A stretch of DNA of 8,733 bases from the NCBI GenBank assembly GCA_027482985.1, contig JAIXVO010000683.1:1-8733 (forward strand), given 5' to 3'. This stretch comes from Cyanobacteriota bacterium. Its GTDB lineage: Bacteria > Cyanobacteriota > Cyanobacteriia > Leptolyngbyales > Leptolyngbyaceae. Positions 6,417-8,733 of this stretch are shown one piece after another (within the stretch, counting starts at the first letter, position 1; every line of letters begins with the position of its first letter). The position numbers and the translations under genes were made by a program. Under the pieces are notes generated by a model that was given only the letters and a program-made list of their open reading frames with translations, searched no databases and was not told where the DNA came from.

Positions 6417-7293
6417 ACCGACAGCGAATCAGGGCATGATCCGTCGAGGAACGGGCTGGCCCGACGACGCGCACCGTCAACACCAGAAAGAACTCCAGCG
6501 TTTGCAGGGTGGCAACGAAGCGGGTGTATTTTTTCTTTTCCGGGTCTTTGCCCTTCAGGAGTCCTTCAAAGTTCAAGAGGGGCTTATCCACGTCAATTTC
6601 TAAGGCGACGGAAACCTTGTCGTCTTTATTGTTCCGCTTCAGGACATCCTCGACAGTGATGGTTTCCTTCAACGTCGTTTCCGGGGCGATCGCGCTAAAC
6701 ACCTGCGGCTGCGTCAGATCAATGGCATTTCCCGGCACAATCCGAGTGACGCGGCGGGCTTTGTTGCCCAGATCGGTCATCGTACAGTAGTCCCAATCCA
6801 CATAAATCGAGTGGGTTTTGGACTTGTTCGTAATATTCACGCCAAACTTTTTCAGCTTGTCGTTTTTGCCAAACTCGTAGCGTTTATCAAAGCCGAAACT
6901 CACCCCCACCAAGTCCTGAAGATTCTGATCCGTCAGGTTTTGCTTCAGCGCGTCTTCGTCCAGGCGCACCGCATACTCATCATTGAAGCTATTAATAATC
7001 CGGGTGATCGCCGCGATCATGCAGGTGGCATAGGCGATCAGAATCAGCAAATCCCAGGCTGTGATTTGGAAGGCCGGGGGTTCGGTCGGAGTAGGTTCTG
7101 GGGTGGGCGAGATCGTCGCGGTGGGGGTGGATGATGCGGGGGCGAAGGGGGTGAAGGAGGGGGTGGGTGATGCGGGGGCGATCGGGACGGTGGGCGCAGG
7201 GGTGGGTGCCGCCGGACTGGGGGCAGTCGGGGCGGATGTGGGCAGTTGCGCCAGGAGGAATGGGTGGTGCAAGGGATGACCCGCCAGCAGCAT
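6364..7293 (-). CDS. Unrecognised single-pass membrane protein downstream of corA
   Basis: A 309-residue protein with no family I can name. Residues 1-17 are mildly hydrophobic. Residues 18-75 are a Pro/Thr/Ala/Ser-rich linker (PTSAPTAPSPAAPTPAPT and similar, ending PTPEPTPTEPP). Residues 79-100 are one membrane helix (WDLLILIAYATCMIAAITRII). Residues 101-145 are polar and charged. Residues 146-285 look beta-rich (GVNITNKSKTHSIYVDWDY; TLKETITV; KVSVALEIDVDKPLL), suggesting a compact soluble domain. The ATG is 2 bases after the corA stop codon, with GGAAA in the corA end as a likely ribosome binding site, so the two are co-transcribed and perhaps translationally coupled. This context suggests, but does not prove, a role next to the CorA channel. 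The last 17 codons overlap the end of ictB on the other strand. Confidence 0.8.
   Translation of the reverse strand: MLLAGHPLHHPFLLAQLPTSAPTAPSPAAPTPAPTVPIAPASPTPSFTPFAPASSTPTATISPTPEPTPTEPPAFQITAWDLLILIAYATCMIAAITRIINSFNDEYAVRLDEDALKQNLTDQNLQDLVGVSFGFDKRYEFGKNDKLKKFGVNITNKSKTHSIYVDWDYCTMTDLGNKARRVTRIVPGNAIDLTQPQVFSAIAPETTLKETITVEDVLKRNNKDDKVSVALEIDVDKPLLNFEGLLKGKDPEKKKYTRFVATLQTLEFFLVLTVRVVGPARSSTDHALIRCRFILQKLPWQAGLPWNPR
6376..6403. repeat. 10-bp direct repeat in the ictB/unknown gene overlap
   Basis: CCACGGCAAC occurs at 6376-6385 and 6394-6403, 18 bases apart. It keeps both overlapping frames: ATPPATAT in ictB and LPWQAGLPW on the minus strand. Confidence 0.75.
7123..7181. repeat. Imperfect 23-bp direct repeat in the proline-rich linker coding region
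   Basis: Positions 7123-7145 and 7159-7181 match at 22 of 23 bases, offset by 36 bases (12 codons). They encode APASSTP and APASPTP in the linker. The plus (template) strand has many runs of 3-5 G across 7100-7225. Confidence 0.75.
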
Positions 7294-7295
7294 CT

Positions 7296-8516
7296 TTATT
7301 TCCGTTTCCCAGATTTACTCGCGATCGCTTTGCCGATGGCTGCTTTGCCCACGGTGCTCACTGCCGCGTAATCTTCAAACCAACCCTTGCTCCAGAAGAC
7401 ATAGATCAGGGAGCAGGCGATCGCGCCCATCAGTCCCAAACACAGGGGATAGCCAAAGAACCAGTTCAGTTCGGGCATATTGAAGGGCGATTTTTCCGTA
7501 TTGAAGTTCATCCCATACACCCCAGCAATAAAGGTGAGGGGAATGAAAATCGCCGAAATCACCGTCAGGAATTTCATAATTTCGTTCATCCGATTGCCGA
7601 CGGAGGAGAGGTACACATCCATCAAGCTAGAAGCTACTTCGCGATAGGTTTCGACCATATCCAGGACTTGAATCGCATGGTCATAGCAATCTCGCAGATA
7701 GACCAGCACTTCATTGCTCAACAAATGGCTCCCATCCCGAATCAGGGCATTAATGGCATCCCGTTGCGGCCAGATGGCTCGTCGCAGGGTCAACAATTCC
7801 CGCTTAATGTCGTGAATTTTTTGCAATGTGAGGCGGGTCGGATTGGCGACGACTTCATCCTCCAGGTCTTCCAGTTGCTCTCCGTAGGCTTCCAGGACGG
7901 GGAAAAAGCCATCAATAATCGAGTCGATCAGGGCATAAGCGAGATAATCGGGGCCATTTTTGCGAATCGAGCCTTTCCCCGTCCGAATCCGTTCGCGAAT
8001 TGGACCAAAACAGTCGTAGCGGGGTTCTTCCTGCACTGTCAGCAGGTAATGTTTGCCCAGGATCAGGCTGACCTGCTCACTTTCAAAGGTCTTATCATCT
8101 TCGTGGAGCGTCACCATCCGGGCAATGATCAGCAGTTGATCCCCGTGTTCTTCCACCTTGGGCCGCTGGGGGACGTTCACCACATCTTCCAGCACTAATG
8201 GATGCAGCTTAAAGACGTTGCCCAATCGTTGCAGCACGTCTTCACTGCCCAGTCCTTTGACATCCACCCACGATACCGAAGTGGAATCCAGATGCGGGAT
8301 ACAGTCTTCCGGCGTGGCGAGTTCTTGCCGAATTGCCCGCTCTTCTGAGTAGTCAATCAGCACGATGACGGGATCGGGGGCATCCGGGTCAATATCCAGC
8401 GTTCCCGGCAAATCACCGGGCTTATCGTAGTAGTAATCGACGTAGGAGGCATCTTCGTCCGCAACGGGGGGAATGACGGTGGGTGGCTCTAGCGGATAAG
8501 CGTGATGGTTGACCAT
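7296..8516 (-). CDS. corA: CorA-family magnesium/cobalt transport protein
   Basis: Pentameric inner-membrane channel for Mg2+ (also Co2+ and Ni2+). The product from the ATG at 8516 is 406 residues. It has an acidic N-terminal tail (residues 1-50, including DEDASYVDYYYD), the cytoplasmic alpha/beta domain, and the long helical stalk (about residues 195-315, with EQLEDLEDEV and KIHDIKRELLTLRRAIWP). The pore helix follows (about 314-334, MKFLTVISAIFIPLTFIAGVYGMN), with the signature GMN at 335-337 and the family MPEL at 347-350, then the second helix (about 356-375). The C-terminus is basic (SKSGKRK). The frame is open to a TTG at 8570, which would add 18 residues, but MVNHHAYPLEPP at 8516 is the natural start; only a weak GAGAG precedes it. 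The following gene begins 2 bases after the TAA, so the two form an operon. All family-defining residues are present. Confidence 0.95.
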   Translation of the reverse strand: MVNHHAYPLEPPTVIPPVADEDASYVDYYYDKPGDLPGTLDIDPDAPDPVIVLIDYSEERAIRQELATPEDCIPHLDSTSVSWVDVKGLGSEDVLQRLGNVFKLHPLVLEDVVNVPQRPKVEEHGDQLLIIARMVTLHEDDKTFESEQVSLILGKHYLLTVQEEPRYDCFGPIRERIRTGKGSIRKNGPDYLAYALIDSIIDGFFPVLEAYGEQLEDLEDEVVANPTRLTLQKIHDIKRELLTLRRAIWPQRDAINALIRDGSHLLSNEVLVYLRDCYDHAIQVLDMVETYREVASSLMDVYLSSVGNRMNEIMKFLTVISAIFIPLTFIAGVYGMNFNTEKSPFNMPELNWFFGYPLCLGLMGAIACSLIYVFWSKGWFEDYAAVSTVGKAAIGKAIASKSGKRK

Positions 8517-8550
8517 GTAGCAACTCTCAACGATGGCTAAAAGGGCACAA

Positions 8551-8568
8551 GTCGCCGACTGGCGCGAC
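8551..8568 (-). promoter_or_regulatory. Small hairpin in the corA leader
   Basis: GTCGC (8551-8555) and GCGAC (8564-8568) form a 5-bp stem with an 8-base loop, 35 bases upstream of the corA ATG. It is too small to match any Mg2+-responsive riboswitch known to me. Its significance is uncertain. Confidence 0.2.
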
Positions 8569-8645
8569 AATTCACGATCGCCCTCAGCGGCAGGCTTCTT
8601 CCTAAGGTAAGGGGTGTACCGCGATTTGTACCCAGGTTTTCCATT

Positions 8646-8733
8646 TTATTCTTGCGATCGCACCTGGACTTTGCCATTCTGGGCGATCGCCAGTTCCACC
8701 GTCAGGGGGCCAGAGGTGTAGGTCGGGGAGGCC
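8646..8733 (-). CDS. C-terminal end of an unrecognised protein (partial)
   Basis: The last 28 codons of a minus-strand gene whose start lies beyond the window. The frame reads ASPTYTSGPLTVELAIAQNG and then KVQVRSQE, followed by TAA (8648-8646). Alternating hydrophobic residues suggest beta-strands, as in the edge of a soluble beta-rich domain. Natural codon use and two HIP1 sites in the frame support it as coding. It lies 129 bases upstream of corA on the same strand. It is too short to name a family. Confidence 0.55.
   Translation of the reverse strand, partial: ASPTYTSGPLTVELAIAQNGKVQVRSQE

Noticed and set aside
7167..8198. Long plus-strand open frame of 343 codons
   Set aside because: It lies antisense to corA, whose product is unmistakable. 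Openness follows from corA codon use and GC content.
8517..8570. 18-residue N-terminal extension of CorA from TTG 8570
   Set aside because: TTG start without a ribosome binding site; ATG 8516 gives a family-like N-terminus.
8571..8645. Terminator or promoter between the partial gene and corA
   Set aside because: GGGTAC and GTACACCC near 8610-8635 pair only with a two-base bulge, and no good -10/-35 pair for corA was seen.

Overview
The window looks like cyanobacterial chromosome. Three lines of evidence agree. First, the octamer GCGATCGC (HIP1, a hallmark of many cyanobacterial genomes) occurs about 16 times, inside genes as well as between them. Second, there are short tandem heptamer repeats of the STRR kind known from filamentous cyanobacteria. 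Third, one gene is a clear IctB homologue, a family typical of cyanobacteria. No species can be named from the sequence alone.

Layout: positions 1-476 hold no securely identified gene. There is a GC-rich, low-complexity stretch with one doubtful alanine-rich reading frame on the minus strand, then an array of AACCCCC-type heptamers, then the leader of leuS. leuS (477-3056, +) encodes a complete leucyl-tRNA synthetase. It converges on a metallo-beta-lactamase/beta-CASP nuclease of the DNA-ligase-associated exonuclease type (3234-4226, -), and the 177 bases between them carry two hairpins. Divergent from the nuclease are a small unrecognised four-helix membrane protein (4296-4784, +) and then ictB (4869-6416, +). 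ictB carries an in-frame repeat-rich insertion of about 50 residues. Its end overlaps the end of a convergent gene by 53 bases.

That gene (6364-7293, -) encodes an unrecognised protein with a Pro/Thr/Ala-rich N-terminal region, one membrane segment and a predicted beta-rich domain. It starts 2 bases after the stop codon of corA (7296-8516, -), a complete CorA-type Mg2+/Co2+ channel, so the two are very probably one transcription unit. The last 88 bases hold the C-terminal end of another minus-strand gene.

The genes do not form one pathway. The region is mostly housekeeping: translation, DNA repair, envelope or glycan/carbon-related membrane function, and divalent-metal transport. The points most worth attention are the CorA-linked unknown membrane protein, the repeat plus palindrome insertion inside ictB, the nuclease lacking its usual ligase neighbour, and the overlapping convergent gene ends. 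No phage, transposase, CRISPR array or defence system is visible.
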